Of a stretch of 64,000 nucleotides of DNA, positions 1 to 8,267 are shown one piece after another; position 1 is the stretch's first letter; each line of letters starts with the position of its first letter. The notes beneath the pieces were generated by a model that saw nothing but the letters and a program-made list of their open reading frames with translations, had not been told where the DNA came from and did not search any database. The stretch comes from Pseudomonas cremoris. Its GTDB lineage: Bacteria > Pseudomonadota > Gammaproteobacteria > Pseudomonadales > Pseudomonadaceae. A program made the translations under genes and the position numbers. The stretch covers positions 248,001 to 312,000 of the forward strand of contig NZ_JAAXCY010000003.1 of assembly GCF_014230465.1 (NCBI RefSeq), given 5' to 3'.

Positions 1-2
1 GG

Positions 3-38
3 GATATGGAAGTGCTGGGCCTCGACATCCACATCTGA
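3..38 (+). CDS. C-terminal end of an unidentified upstream gene (partial)
   Basis: One reading frame is open from the window edge and reads DMEVLGLDIHI before a TGA stop. That stop shares its last base with the ATG of the next gene (TGATG), the usual layout of translationally coupled Pseudomonas genes. Eleven residues are too few to assign a family, and the frame is favoured only because of the coupling. Confidence 0.4.
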   Translation, partial: DMEVLGLDIHI

Positions 39-898
39 TGCGCCTGCCTTACTTCATCGGTTGCCCGTCCTGGAGTGAAAACGCCTGGCGCGATTACCTG
101 TATCCCGCCGACGCGCGTTCCAGCGACTACCTCGCCCTCTATTCCCAGGTTTTCAACGCCGTTGAAGGCAACACCACGTTCTACGCCCGACCCTCGGCCG
201 CCACGGTGCAGCGCTGGGCCGAGATCATGCCCGACGATTTTCGTTTCACCGCCAAGTTTCCCGGCGACATCAGCCATGGTGGCGACCTGCGCGACCAGCT
301 GCCGGCGGCAGAGAGTTTTGTTGGCCTGATGAGCCCGTTGGCTGAGCGTGTTTCGCCGTTGTGGCTGCAACTGTCGGCGAGTTTTTCGCCGCAGCGTCTG
401 AGCGAACTGGCGGGTTTTATCGATGGCCTGGAGCGCCCGATGGCAGTGGAAGTGCGTCATCCGGAGTTCTTCGCCAAGGGCGACGCCGAGCGCACACTCA
501 ACCGTTTGCTGCGTGACCGGGGTGTTGAGCGGATCTGCCTGGATTCGCGTCCGCTGTTCAGTTGCACCTCTACCACGGCGGCGGTGTTGCATGCTCAATC
601 GAAGAAACCCAAGGTGCCCCCACGTCCAGCGGCGCTGACGCTGTTTCCCCAAGTGCGCTTTATTGGTCACCCGGAACTGGAACCCAACGACCCCTTCCTG
701 ATCCCGTGGGTGGAAAAAGTCGCCGGCTGGATCGAAGAAGGTCGTACGCCCTATGTCTTCCTGCACACCTCGGATAATCGCCTGGCCGCTCAATTGGCCC
801 TGCGTTTTCACGACAAGTTGATGGCGCGCCTGCCGGGCCTTGCGCCGCTACCGACCCTGAATCGGCAACCCGCAGCGGAGCAACTGGGGTTACTCTAA
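38..898 (+). CDS. DUF72 (YecE-like) family protein
   Basis: This 286-residue protein has the layout of the DUF72/YecE family, a TIM-barrel-like fold of uncertain biochemical role. Visible family signatures are an N-terminal GCPSW segment (residues 8-12), an N-T-F-Y motif in VEGNTTFYARP near residue 50, and an F-R-F-T-A-K-F-P strand followed by I-S-H near residue 75. No signal peptide or membrane segment is seen, so it is probably cytoplasmic. The ATG overlaps the preceding stop by one base and the next gene begins 27 nt downstream, so all three may be co-transcribed. The family assignment is confident. The function is not known, and I infer none beyond a conserved housekeeping role. Confidence 0.85.
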   Translation: MRLPYFIGCPSWSENAWRDYLYPADARSSDYLALYSQVFNAVEGNTTFYARPSAATVQRWAEIMPDDFRFTAKFPGDISHGGDLRDQLPAAESFVGLMSPLAERVSPLWLQLSASFSPQRLSELAGFIDGLERPMAVEVRHPEFFAKGDAERTLNRLLRDRGVERICLDSRPLFSCTSTTAAVLHAQSKKPKVPPRPAALTLFPQVRFIGHPELEPNDPFLIPWVEKVAGWIEEGRTPYVFLHTSDNRLAAQLALRFHDKLMARLPGLAPLPTLNRQPAAEQLGLL

Positions 899-925
899 GG
901 CTCCTCTTTTTGCCAGGAGCCCGCC

Positions 926-1753
926 ATGGATGCCCAAACCCTTCGCGCCGAAACCTTCAAGGCCCTGCATGAGCGCAATCGCGCATTCGTGATGCCCAAC
1001 CCGTGGGATGCAGGTTCTGCCATCATGCTGGCCAGCCTCGGTTTTGAAGCATTGGCCACCACCAGCGCGGGTTATGCGTTCAGTCTCGGACGGCCTGATG
1101 CGGAAGGGGCGCTGTCCCTGGAAGACACGCTGGCCAATGCCGGTGCCATCGCTCGGGCGACCTCGTTGCCGGTGGCGGCGGACCTGGAAAATTGTTTCAG
1201 CGACACCCCCCAAGGTTGTGCCCAGACCATCCTGCGCGCCGCGGCTACGGGCATCGTCGGCGGCTCCATCGAAGATGCCACGGGCATCGCTGCCGACCCT
1301 ATCTACCCTTTTGATTTGTCCGTTGAGCGCGTGGAAGCGGCGGTTGCTGCCGCGCGCAGCCTGCCTTTTCCCTTCACCCTGACAGCCCGCGCGGAAAATC
1401 TCCTGCACGGTTGCCTGGATTTGCCCGACACCATCCGCCGCCTGCAAGCCTACGCCGAGGCCGGTGCCGACGTGCTGTATGCGCCGGCCTTGCGCAGTGC
1501 CGAGGAAGTGCTGGCGGTGGTCAAGGCGGTCGCGCCTAAACCGGTGAATGTGTTGATGTCCGGCGGCTTGAACCTCAGCGTGGCGCAACTGAGCGAGATG
1601 GGCGTGCGGCGTATCAGCGTCGGCTCGGCCATGGCATTGGCGGCGTATGGCGAGTTCTATCGGGCGGCGCAAGAGGTGTACGAGTTGGGCACCTTTACCT
1701 TCACCGAGCGCAAGATGCCGTTCAGCCAGGCGAACGCGTTCTTCAAGGATTGA
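926..1753 (+). CDS. Isocitrate lyase / PEP mutase superfamily enzyme
   Basis: The 275-residue product belongs to the ICL/PEPM superfamily: TIM-barrel enzymes that make or break C-C or P-C bonds in 2-oxo acids using Mg2+. Family markers are the N-terminal NPWDAGSA segment, a TTSAGYAFSLG strand near residue 50, an acidic A-D-L-E-N metal-site motif at residues 85-89, and S-I-E-D around residues 114-117. The KKCGH signature of true isocitrate lyase is absent, which favours the poorly characterised oxaloacetate-decarboxylase or carboxyvinyl-phosphonate-mutase-like subgroup. An AGGAG site precedes the ATG at good spacing. No phosphonate or methylcitrate genes lie nearby to indicate a substrate. It converges with the next gene, their stops being adjacent. 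Confidence 0.85.
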   Translation: MDAQTLRAETFKALHERNRAFVMPNPWDAGSAIMLASLGFEALATTSAGYAFSLGRPDAEGALSLEDTLANAGAIARATSLPVAADLENCFSDTPQGCAQTILRAAATGIVGGSIEDATGIAADPIYPFDLSVERVEAAVAAARSLPFPFTLTARAENLLHGCLDLPDTIRRLQAYAEAGADVLYAPALRSAEEVLAVVKAVAPKPVNVLMSGGLNLSVAQLSEMGVRRISVGSAMALAAYGEFYRAAQEVYELGTFTFTERKMPFSQANAFFKD

Positions 1754-1754
1754 A

Positions 1755-2369
1755 TCAGGCGGCCAGGCGTAGGTTCTGGGTGACCAGCGGGCGCACCCAG
1801 TAGTAGTCGAAGTCCAGGGCCTTTTGTTGCGCCACCAGTTCCTCGGTAGGGTACGGCGTGGCGGGCGGTGGTAGCAGGTCCAGTTCGAACTCGGCGATCG
1901 GCAAGTGCAAGGGGCGAGGCTGCGGCGCAGGGCCTGGCTCTGGCAGTGGCTCGCCGGCGGTCAGCACGATGGGACGGACCCAGCCGCTTTCGAAATTCTG
2001 CTGGCGCTGTTGGGCGATGATTTCTTCGTCCGGGAACGGCGTGGCAGCCGGTGGCAGCAATTCGGTTTCGAGCTCGGCAATCGGCAGGAACAGCGGCTCT
2101 GGCGGGGCGATTTCGGTGTCTTTCACGTCGCACTCACGCTGGGTGAGAATCTGCGACAGTAAATCCGCACCGGCACTCGGTTCTATCGCAGGGTCCGCTG
2201 GTGCTGGCGCGCTGAGCGCTTGCGGTGTATCGCCGAGCTGTTCGGCCAACGCTCGGGCGAAGAAGTCCTGCCACACATGACTCACCCCGGCCAGCGCTTG
2301 AGTATTGCGCAGGCCGTAGTGGTTGTGGGTCGGCAGTACACCGATGGTTAGGGGAAGAATGTCTGACAT
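1755..2369 (-). CDS. Unrecognised proline- and glutamate-rich protein with two tandem 45-residue repeats
   Basis: I do not recognise this 204-residue protein. It has an N-terminal block (about residues 1-47, including a His/Asn-rich stretch near 14-18), an Ala/Pro linker, then two copies of a 45-residue repeat at residues 91-135 and 152-196. By my alignment 27 of 45 positions match. Shared elements are L-P-I-A-E, L-L-P-P, A-T-P, E-E, A-Q-Q and W-V-R-P. There is no signal peptide, no transmembrane segment and only one Cys. The frame stays open upstream, but a start there would overlap rsmJ by over 70 nt, so I chose the ATG at 2369, which has GAGAA just upstream. It is divergent from rsmJ. The sequence looks like a low-complexity scaffold or partner-binding protein; that is inference only. 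Confidence 0.7.
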   Translation of the reverse strand: MSDILPLTIGVLPTHNHYGLRNTQALAGVSHVWQDFFARALAEQLGDTPQALSAPAPADPAIEPSAGADLLSQILTQRECDVKDTEIAPPEPLFLPIAELETELLPPAATPFPDEEIIAQQRQQNFESGWVRPIVLTAGEPLPEPGPAPQPRPLHLPIAEFELDLLPPPATPYPTEELVAQQKALDFDYYWVRPLVTQNLRLAA

Positions 2370-2465
2370 TTTTCTCGGTCGACGCTCAGCTCTGGCAAAA
2401 TACCTGACTGTTGTTTTTATCGGCCGATGTTTGCCGATCCTTAATATTTTTGAGCGTAGCGATTG

Positions 2466-3248
2466 ATGAGCGAACAACCAGCGGCCAGCCGCATCCAGGT
2501 CGAGGCCTTGGCCGAAGGTTTTCAGGCCCTTGCCGAGCAATGGGCGTCGCGGCTTGGCTTACCGTTAACGCTGGCCGATGCGGACTTTTCCCTGCAAGTC
2601 GGTGAGCAGGGCCTACAGCTGCAACAACTCGGGCCTGATGCACCGGGGCCGGTGCGGGTGGACTTTGTCGAGGGTGGCGCGGCGCATCGGCGTTTGTATG
2701 GCGGTGGCAGCGGACAGATGATCGCCAAGGCCGTCGGCATCGCCCAAGGCGTACGCCCACGGGTGCTGGACGCTACGGCAGGCTTGGGCAAGGACGCCTT
2801 CGTGCTGGCCAGCCTGGGGTGCGAGATGAGCCTGATCGAACGCCAGCCGCTGATCGGCGCCTTGCTCGAAGACGGCCTGGCGCGTGGCGCGGATGACTTT
2901 GACGTGGCGCCGATTGTGGCGCGCATGAAGTTGCTCAAGGGCAACTCCATTGACGTGATGCGCAACTGGGAAGGCGAGCCGCCCCAAGTGATCTACCTCG
3001 ACCCGATGTTCCCGCACCGCGAGAAAACCGCCCTGGTGAAGAAGGAAATGCGCCTGTTCAGGCCACTGGTGGGGGATGATCCGGACGCGCCGGCGCTGCT
3101 GGCGGCGGCATTGGCCCTGGCCAGTCATCGGGTGGTGGTGAAGCGGCCGCGCAAGGCGCCGTGTATTGAAGGGCCCAAGCCGAGCCATGCGTTGGATGGC
3201 AAATCCAGTCGGTATGACATCTATCCCAAGAAGGCGCTCAAGCCTTAA
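2466..3248 (+). CDS. rsmJ: 16S rRNA (guanine-1516-N2)-methyltransferase RsmJ
   Basis: RsmJ transfers a methyl group from S-adenosylmethionine to N2 of G1516 in helix 45 of 16S rRNA. The 260-residue product shows the class I SAM-binding loop D-A-T-A-G-L-G-K-D (around residue 100) and a substrate-amine motif of the DPPY type, here Y-L-D-P-M-F-P near residue 178. Length and motif order fit the RsmJ family. A TTG lies directly before the ATG; I use the ATG at 2466. It is divergent from the repeat-protein gene and converges on mexL, with a REPIN between. A role in ribosome maturation follows from the family; nothing here suggests special regulation. Confidence 0.93.
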   Translation: MSEQPAASRIQVEALAEGFQALAEQWASRLGLPLTLADADFSLQVGEQGLQLQQLGPDAPGPVRVDFVEGGAAHRRLYGGGSGQMIAKAVGIAQGVRPRVLDATAGLGKDAFVLASLGCEMSLIERQPLIGALLEDGLARGADDFDVAPIVARMKLLKGNSIDVMRNWEGEPPQVIYLDPMFPHREKTALVKKEMRLFRPLVGDDPDAPALLAAALALASHRVVVKRPRKAPCIEGPKPSHALDGKSSRYDIYPKKALKP

Positions 3249-3272
3249 ATCTTCGTTGGCCTTGCGGGCCTC

Positions 3273-3338
3273 TTTGCGGGCAAGCCCGCTCCCACATTTG
3301 GAACGCATTCCAAGGTGGGAGCGGGCTTGCTCGCGAAA
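3273..3338. repeat. REP doublet (REPIN), tail-to-tail form
   Basis: Two inverted copies of the fluorescent-pseudomonad REP core lie between the convergent ends of rsmJ and mexL. The right arm is GGGAGCGGGCTTGCTCGCG; the left arm is its complement with a variant end (GCGGGCAAGCCCGCTCCC). The arms are separated by about 20 nt. The pair can form a long hairpin and may act as a bidirectional transcription barrier. Confidence 0.85.
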
Positions 3339-3361
3339 GCGTCCGCTCAGGCACCACAGCC

Positions 3362-3997
3362 TCAGGCCCGATAAGCCCGCATAAACAACCCCACCACATC
3401 CTGCACATGCGCCTCGGCAGCTTCCTCGCTCAACTGCCCGCCACACCCATATAACAAGCAGAAATTCGCCGTGCCCTTGAGCAGGCAAAAGAAGTGCTCG
3501 GCGGCGGTAAAGGGTTTGTCGATGCTCAACGCACCGCTTTGGTCGATCTTGCTGAGCAAGCGCTCCATGCCTTGCAGCATGCGCATCGGGCCGGCTTCGA
3601 AGAAGATTTGTGAGAGTTTCACGTCCTGATTGCCGGTGGTCATCATCAGGCGATGCAGGTTCACCGACTCCTCGCTGTTGATCAGCCGATGGAACCCCCG
3701 GGCAATGTTCAGCAGTACCGTCTCCACGGGCATGCCGGCCGGCAGCTCGAAATACATCACCGGCAATTGTTCCTCGCACGTCGCCACCACGGCAGCCGTG
3801 AACAAGGTCTCTTTGTCGGTGAAGTGGCTGTAGACGGTCAGTTTCGACACGCCAGCTTCCAGTGCCACCGCGTCCATGCTGGTGCTGGCGTAGCCATTAC
3901 TCAAAAACAGGATTTTCGCTGCTTCGAGGATTGCCTGGCGTTTTGCCATGTCCTTGGGACGCCCAGGGCTATTGGTGTTTACAGGATTGTCGGACAT
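3362..3997 (-). CDS. mexL: TetR-family repressor, MexL-like regulator of the mexJK efflux genes
   Basis: The 211-residue protein has a TetR N-terminal helix-turn-helix at about residues 20-62, with the hallmark G-Y-A-S-T-S-M-D-A-V-A and S-K-L-T-V-Y-S-H-F elements, followed by a helical ligand-binding domain. It is divergent from mexJ and mexK homologues, the arrangement of mexL-mexJK in P. aeruginosa, where MexL represses both itself and the pump operon. Flanking rsmJ and plsB also match that locus as I remember it. A GTG at 4003 is an alternative start; I chose the ATG at 3997. Its likely operator is the palindrome in the divergent region. Orthology rests on context plus family, so the symbol is slightly less certain than the family. 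Confidence 0.82.
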   Translation of the reverse strand: MSDNPVNTNSPGRPKDMAKRQAILEAAKILFLSNGYASTSMDAVALEAGVSKLTVYSHFTDKETLFTAAVVATCEEQLPVMYFELPAGMPVETVLLNIARGFHRLINSEESVNLHRLMMTTGNQDVKLSQIFFEAGPMRMLQGMERLLSKIDQSGALSIDKPFTAAEHFFCLLKGTANFCLLYGCGGQLSEEAAEAHVQDVVGLFMRAYRA

Positions 3998-4007
3998 TTT
4001 CACTTTA

Positions 4008-4052
4008 ATACTGGACTGGTGAGTTTGGTATTAATAACATACTGGCCAGTAT
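4008..4052. promoter_or_regulatory. Divergent mexL-mexJ control region with palindromic operator candidate
   Basis: A perfect 14-bp palindrome ATACTGGCCAGTAT occupies 4039-4052. A related half-site, ATACTGG, occurs at 4008-4014, about 31 bp away. The space between is AT-rich (TGGTATTAATAAC), as expected for overlapping divergent promoters. TetR repressors typically bind such palindromes, so this is the probable MexL operator; binding is inferred. Confidence 0.6.
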
Positions 4053-4089
4053 AATTATTCCTAGCTCCATTTGCGAAAGGTCCTTCAGC

Positions 4090-5193
4090 ATGCGCAGCAC
4101 TTTCCTGCCCTTTGCGTTGCCTGTCAGCCTGTTGTTCCTCCTGGCCGCCTGTGGCCATGAAGAAGCAGCCCAGACCACCGTCCGCCCGGCCATGGTGGTA
4201 CAGCCGCAACCTTCGGCACAATCGAGCGACAGTTATCCCGGCGAAGTTCGCGCCCGTTATGAGCCGGACCTGGCCTTTCGCATTGGCGGCAAAGTCAGCA
4301 AGCGTCTGGTAGAGGAGGGGGAGCGGGTCAAGGCCAACCAGCCACTCGCTGAACTCGACCCCCAGGATGTGCGCCTGCAATTGGAGGCCACCCGTGCCCA
4401 AGTGGCTGCCGCCGAGGCCAACCTGAGCCTGGTGCGCGCTGAGCGCGACCGCTACAAAACCCTGCTGGACCGGCAGATGGTCAGCCGCTCCCAGTACGAT
4501 AATTCCGAAAATCTCTACCGATCCGGTGAAGCACGCCTTAAGCAAATCAAGGCTGAATTCGACGTGGCCAGCAACCAGGCTGGCTATGCAGTGCTACGTG
4601 CGCCCCAGGACGGCGTAGTGGCCAAGCGTGCGGTGGAAGTCGGCCAAGTGGTGTCCGCCGGCCAAACCGTATTCACGTTGGCCACCGATGGCGAGCGCGA
4701 AGTGCTGATCAGCTTGCCGGAACAAGGTTTTGGCCGTTTCAAGATCGGCCAGCCGGTGACGGTGGAGCTGTGGAGCCAGCCGGACCAGCGCTTTACCGGG
4801 CGTATTCGTGAGCTGTCTCCGGCGGCTGATCCGAAGTCGCGCACCTTTGCTGCCCGTGTCGCGTTCACGGGCGGCAAAGTCCCCGCCGAGCTGGGCCAGA
4901 GCGCCCGGGTTTTCATACAAGCAGACGGCGTAATTGCGCTGTCGGTGCCGCTGTCTGCCCTCAGTGCGGAGAACGGTGTGTCCTACGTCTGGTTGGTACA
5001 GCCGGACGACACGCTCAAGCGCACGCCGGTGCGCATCGGCGCCTTCGGTGAAAAAACCGTCCCGGTGCTGGAAGGTCTTAGTCCCACTGACTGGGTCATT
5101 GCCGCAGGCGTGCATGTACTCCATGAGGGCCAGCAAGTGCGTCCGGTGGACCGCTCCAACCGAGTTGTGAATCTGGCGGCCAACAAGGAGTAG
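4090..5193 (+). CDS. mexJ: RND efflux periplasmic adaptor lipoprotein (MexJ-like)
   Basis: This membrane-fusion protein links an inner-membrane RND pump to an outer-membrane channel. The 367 residues begin with a lipoprotein signal peptide and lipobox L-A-A-C (Cys21). They continue with a biotinyl-lipoyl-like half (F-R-I-G-G-K-V near residue 60), an alpha-helical hairpin at about 95-160, the second lipoyl half (L-R-A-P-Q-D-G-V-V near 175) and beta-barrel and membrane-proximal domains. The length is what I recall for P. aeruginosa MexJ. It is divergent from the mexL-like repressor and sits 6 nt before the pump gene, so one operon is likely. Substrates cannot be read from sequence; MexJK of P. 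aeruginosa handles triclosan and some antibiotics. Confidence 0.87.
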   Translation: MRSTFLPFALPVSLLFLLAACGHEEAAQTTVRPAMVVQPQPSAQSSDSYPGEVRARYEPDLAFRIGGKVSKRLVEEGERVKANQPLAELDPQDVRLQLEATRAQVAAAEANLSLVRAERDRYKTLLDRQMVSRSQYDNSENLYRSGEARLKQIKAEFDVASNQAGYAVLRAPQDGVVAKRAVEVGQVVSAGQTVFTLATDGEREVLISLPEQGFGRFKIGQPVTVELWSQPDQRFTGRIRELSPAADPKSRTFAARVAFTGGKVPAELGQSARVFIQADGVIALSVPLSALSAENGVSYVWLVQPDDTLKRTPVRIGAFGEKTVPVLEGLSPTDWVIAAGVHVLHEGQQVRPVDRSNRVVNLAANKE

Positions 5194-5199
5194 TCCCCG

Positions 5200-8100
5200 A
5201 TGGGTTTCAATCTTTCCGAATGGGCGTTGCGCAATCGCCAGATCGTACTGTTCCTGATGATCCTGCTGGCCGTGGTCGGCACCTTGTCCTACACCAAATT
5301 GGGACAGAGCGAAGACCCTCCATTCACCTTCAAAGCCATGGTGATCAAAACCAATTGGCCAGGCGCCACGGCCCAAGAAGTCTCGCGCCAGGTCACCGAG
5401 CGCATCGAGAAAAAACTCATGGAGACCGGCGAGTACGAGCGCATCGTTTCGTTCTCGCGCCCCGGCGAATCCCAAGTCACTTTCATGGCTCGCGACTCCA
5501 TGCACTCGGCGCAGATTCCCGAGCTGTGGTACCAGGTGCGCAAGAAAATCAGCGACATCCGCCAGACCTTGCCACCGGATATCCAGGGGCCGTTTTTCAA
5601 CGATGAATTCGGCACCACCTTCGGCAACATTTATGCCCTGACCGGCGACGGCTTCGACTACGCGGTGCTCAAGGACTACGCCGACCGCATCCAGATTCAA
5701 CTGCAACGTGTCGCAGATGTGGGCAAGGTTGAGCTACTTGGCCTACAAGACGAGAAGATCTGGATCGAACTGTCCAACCTCAAGCTGGCGACCCTCGGCC
5801 TGCCGCTGGCCGCCGTGCAACAGGCGTTGCAGGAGCAGAACGCGGTGTCCACGGCGGGCTTCTTCGAAACCCCGACCGAGCGCGTGCAACTGCGGGTGTC
5901 GGGCAACTTCAAGACAGTGGAGGAGATCCGCAACTTCCCGATTCGCGTGGGTGATCGCACCTTCCGTATCGGCGACGTGGCCGAGATTCATCGTGGCTTC
6001 AACGACCCGCCCGCGCCACGCATGCGCTACATGGGCGCGGACGCCATCGGCCTGGCCGTCGCGATGCGTGACGGCGGTGACATTCTGGTACTGGGTAAAG
6101 CCTTGGAAGGCGAGTTCGCACGCTTGCAGAAGAATCTTCCGGCAGGCATGGAGCTGCGCAAGGTGTCGGACCAGCCAGCGGCGGTGAAAACCAGTGTCGG
6201 TGAGTTCGTCCAGGTATTGGCCGAGGCATTGGCCATCGTGTTGCTGGTGAGCTTTTTCTCCCTTGGTGTGCGCACCGGCATGGTGGTTGCCCTGGCGATT
6301 CCACTGGTGCTGGCGATGACGTTTGCCACCATGTATTACCTGGGCATCGGCCTGCACAAGATCTCCCTCGGGGCCTTGGTCCTGGCGCTTGGCCTACTGG
6401 TGGATGACGCGATCATTGCCGTGGAAATGATGGCGATCAAGATGGAGCAGGGCTACAACCGGCTCAAGGCCGCCAGCTTTGCCTGGACCAGTACCGCGTT
6501 CCCGATGCTCACCGGTACGCTGATCACCGCCGCCGGCTTCCTGCCGATTGCCACCGCGCAATCGAGTACCGGCGAATACACCCGTTCGATCTTCCAGGTG
6601 GTCACCATCGCGCTGTTGGCCTCGTGGGTCGCAGCGGTGGTGTTTGTGCCGTACCTGGGGGAAAAACTCCTGCCGGACCTGGCGAAAATTCACGCGGCCA
6701 AGCACGGCACCGACGGGCCAGATCCCTACGGTACGCCGTTCTACCAGCGTGTAAGACGTCTGGTGGAATGGTGCGTGAACCGCCGCAAAACCGTGATCGT
6801 GCTGACCCTGCTGCTGTTTATCGGTTCGGTCGCCTTGTTCCGCTTTGTGCCGCAGCAGTTCTTCCCGGCTTCGGGCCGCCTGGAGCTGATGGTCGACCTG
6901 AAACTCGCCGAAGGCGCCTCCCTGAGCAACACCGCCGACCAGGTCAAACGCCTGGAAGGCTTGCTCAAGGAACATGCCGGTATCGACAACTACGTCGCCT
7001 ATGTGGGCACCGGCTCGCCGCGTTTCTACCTGCCATTGGACCAGCAATTGCCCGCCGCCAGCTTCGCCCAGTTTGTGGTGTTGGCCAAAACCATTGAAGA
7101 GCGCGAAAGCCTGCGCACCTGGTTGATCGAAACCCTCAACGAACAATTCCCGGACCTGCGCTCGCGGGTCACGCGCCTGGAAAACGGCCCGCCTGTGGGT
7201 TATCCGGTGCAGTTCCGGGTGACCGGCGAGCACATCGAAGAAGTCCGCGCCCTGGCGCGGAAAGTGGCAGCCAAGGTTCGCGAAAACACCCACGTGGTCA
7301 ACGTGCACCTAGACTGGGAAGAACCGAGCAAGATCGTCTACCTCAACATCGACCAGGACCGCGCTCGCGCCCTCGGCGTGAGCACCGCCAACCTGTCGAA
7401 ATTCCTGCAGAGTTCGTTGACCGGTTCCAGCGTCAGCCAATTCCGCGAGGACAACGAGTTGATCGAAATCCTGCTGCGCGGCACCGTGCATGAGCGCACC
7501 GAACTGTCGTTGTTGCCAAGCCTGGCGGTGCCGACCGATAACGGCAGAAGCGTTGCGCTGTCACAGATCGCCACCCTCGAATACGGTTTCGAAGAAGGCA
7601 TCATTTGGCACCGCAACCGCCTGCCTACGGTCACCGTGCGTGCCGACATCTATGGCAAGGAGCAACCGGCAACCCTGGTCCAGCAAATCCTGCCGACCCT
7701 TGAAGGTGTACGTGCAGAATTGCCCGACGGTTATCTGCTGGAAGTCGGCGGTACGGTAGAAGACTCCGCCCGTGGCCAGAACTCGGTAAAAGCCGGCGTG
7801 CCGCTGTTTATTGTGGTGGTGCTGACGTTGCTGATGCTGCAACTGCGCAGCTTCTCACGCACTGCCATGGTGTTTCTGACGGCGCCGCTGGGGCTGATCG
7901 GTGTGACGTTGTTCCTGCTGGTGTTCCGCCAGCCGTTCGGCTTTGTGGCCATGCTCGGCACCATCGCCCTGTCGGGGATGATCATGCGTAACTCGGTGAT
8001 CCTGGTGGACCAGATCGAGCAGGACATCAAGGCTGGCCTCGCGCCATGGCAAGCAATCATCGAAGCCACCGTCCGACGCTTCCGTCCGATTGTGCTGACC

Positions 8101-8265
8101 GCGCTGGCGGCCGTATTGGCGATGATCCCGCTGTCACGCAGCGTGTTCTTCGGGCCGATGGCCGTGGCGATCATGGGCGGGTTGATTGTGGCGACGGCGT
8201 TGACCCTATTGTTCCTGCCGGCCCTGTATGCTGCGTGGTTCCGAGTGAGGAAGGACGTCGCGTAA
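5200..8265 (+). CDS. mexK: RND multidrug efflux transporter (MexK-like)
   Basis: The 1021-residue proton-driven inner-membrane pump has the full RND topology. There is a first membrane helix at about residues 12-30 and a large periplasmic loop, then TM2-TM6 at about 340-480, TM7 near 525, a second periplasmic loop and TM8-TM12 from about 855 to 1015. The TM4 proton-relay pair Asp402-Asp403 is present in L-L-V-D-D-A-I-I. The length and the mexL-mexJ-mexK order match P. aeruginosa. No outer-membrane factor gene follows, consistent with MexJK, which borrows OprM or OpmH. A LysE-family gene starts only 2 nt after the stop, suggesting co-expression. Confidence 0.88.
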   Translation: MGFNLSEWALRNRQIVLFLMILLAVVGTLSYTKLGQSEDPPFTFKAMVIKTNWPGATAQEVSRQVTERIEKKLMETGEYERIVSFSRPGESQVTFMARDSMHSAQIPELWYQVRKKISDIRQTLPPDIQGPFFNDEFGTTFGNIYALTGDGFDYAVLKDYADRIQIQLQRVADVGKVELLGLQDEKIWIELSNLKLATLGLPLAAVQQALQEQNAVSTAGFFETPTERVQLRVSGNFKTVEEIRNFPIRVGDRTFRIGDVAEIHRGFNDPPAPRMRYMGADAIGLAVAMRDGGDILVLGKALEGEFARLQKNLPAGMELRKVSDQPAAVKTSVGEFVQVLAEALAIVLLVSFFSLGVRTGMVVALAIPLVLAMTFATMYYLGIGLHKISLGALVLALGLLVDDAIIAVEMMAIKMEQGYNRLKAASFAWTSTAFPMLTGTLITAAGFLPIATAQSSTGEYTRSIFQVVTIALLASWVAAVVFVPYLGEKLLPDLAKIHAAKHGTDGPDPYGTPFYQRVRRLVEWCVNRRKTVIVLTLLLFIGSVALFRFVPQQFFPASGRLELMVDLKLAEGASLSNTADQVKRLEGLLKEHAGIDNYVAYVGTGSPRFYLPLDQQLPAASFAQFVVLAKTIEERESLRTWLIETLNEQFPDLRSRVTRLENGPPVGYPVQFRVTGEHIEEVRALARKVAAKVRENTHVVNVHLDWEEPSKIVYLNIDQDRARALGVSTANLSKFLQSSLTGSSVSQFREDNELIEILLRGTVHERTELSLLPSLAVPTDNGRSVALSQIATLEYGFEEGIIWHRNRLPTVTVRADIYGKEQPATLVQQILPTLEGVRAELPDGYLLEVGGTVEDSARGQNSVKAGVPLFIVVVLTLLMLQLRSFSRTAMVFLTAPLGLIGVTLFLLVFRQPFGFVAMLGTIALSGMIMRNSVILVDQIEQDIKAGLAPWQAIIEATVRRFRPIVLTALAAVLAMIPLSRSVFFGPMAVAIMGGLIVATALTLLFLPALYAAWFRVRKDVA

Positions 8266-8267
8266 TC

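Noticed and set aside
926..1753. Isocitrate lyase (AceA) or methylisocitrate lyase (PrpB)
   Set aside because: The KKCGH catalytic signature is absent and no glyoxylate or methylcitrate genes adjoin; only superfamily membership is supported.
2370..2540. N-terminal extension of the repeat-protein frame
   Set aside because: It would overlap rsmJ on the other strand by over 70 nt and lacks similarity to the rest of the protein; the ATG at 2369 has its own ribosome-binding sequence.
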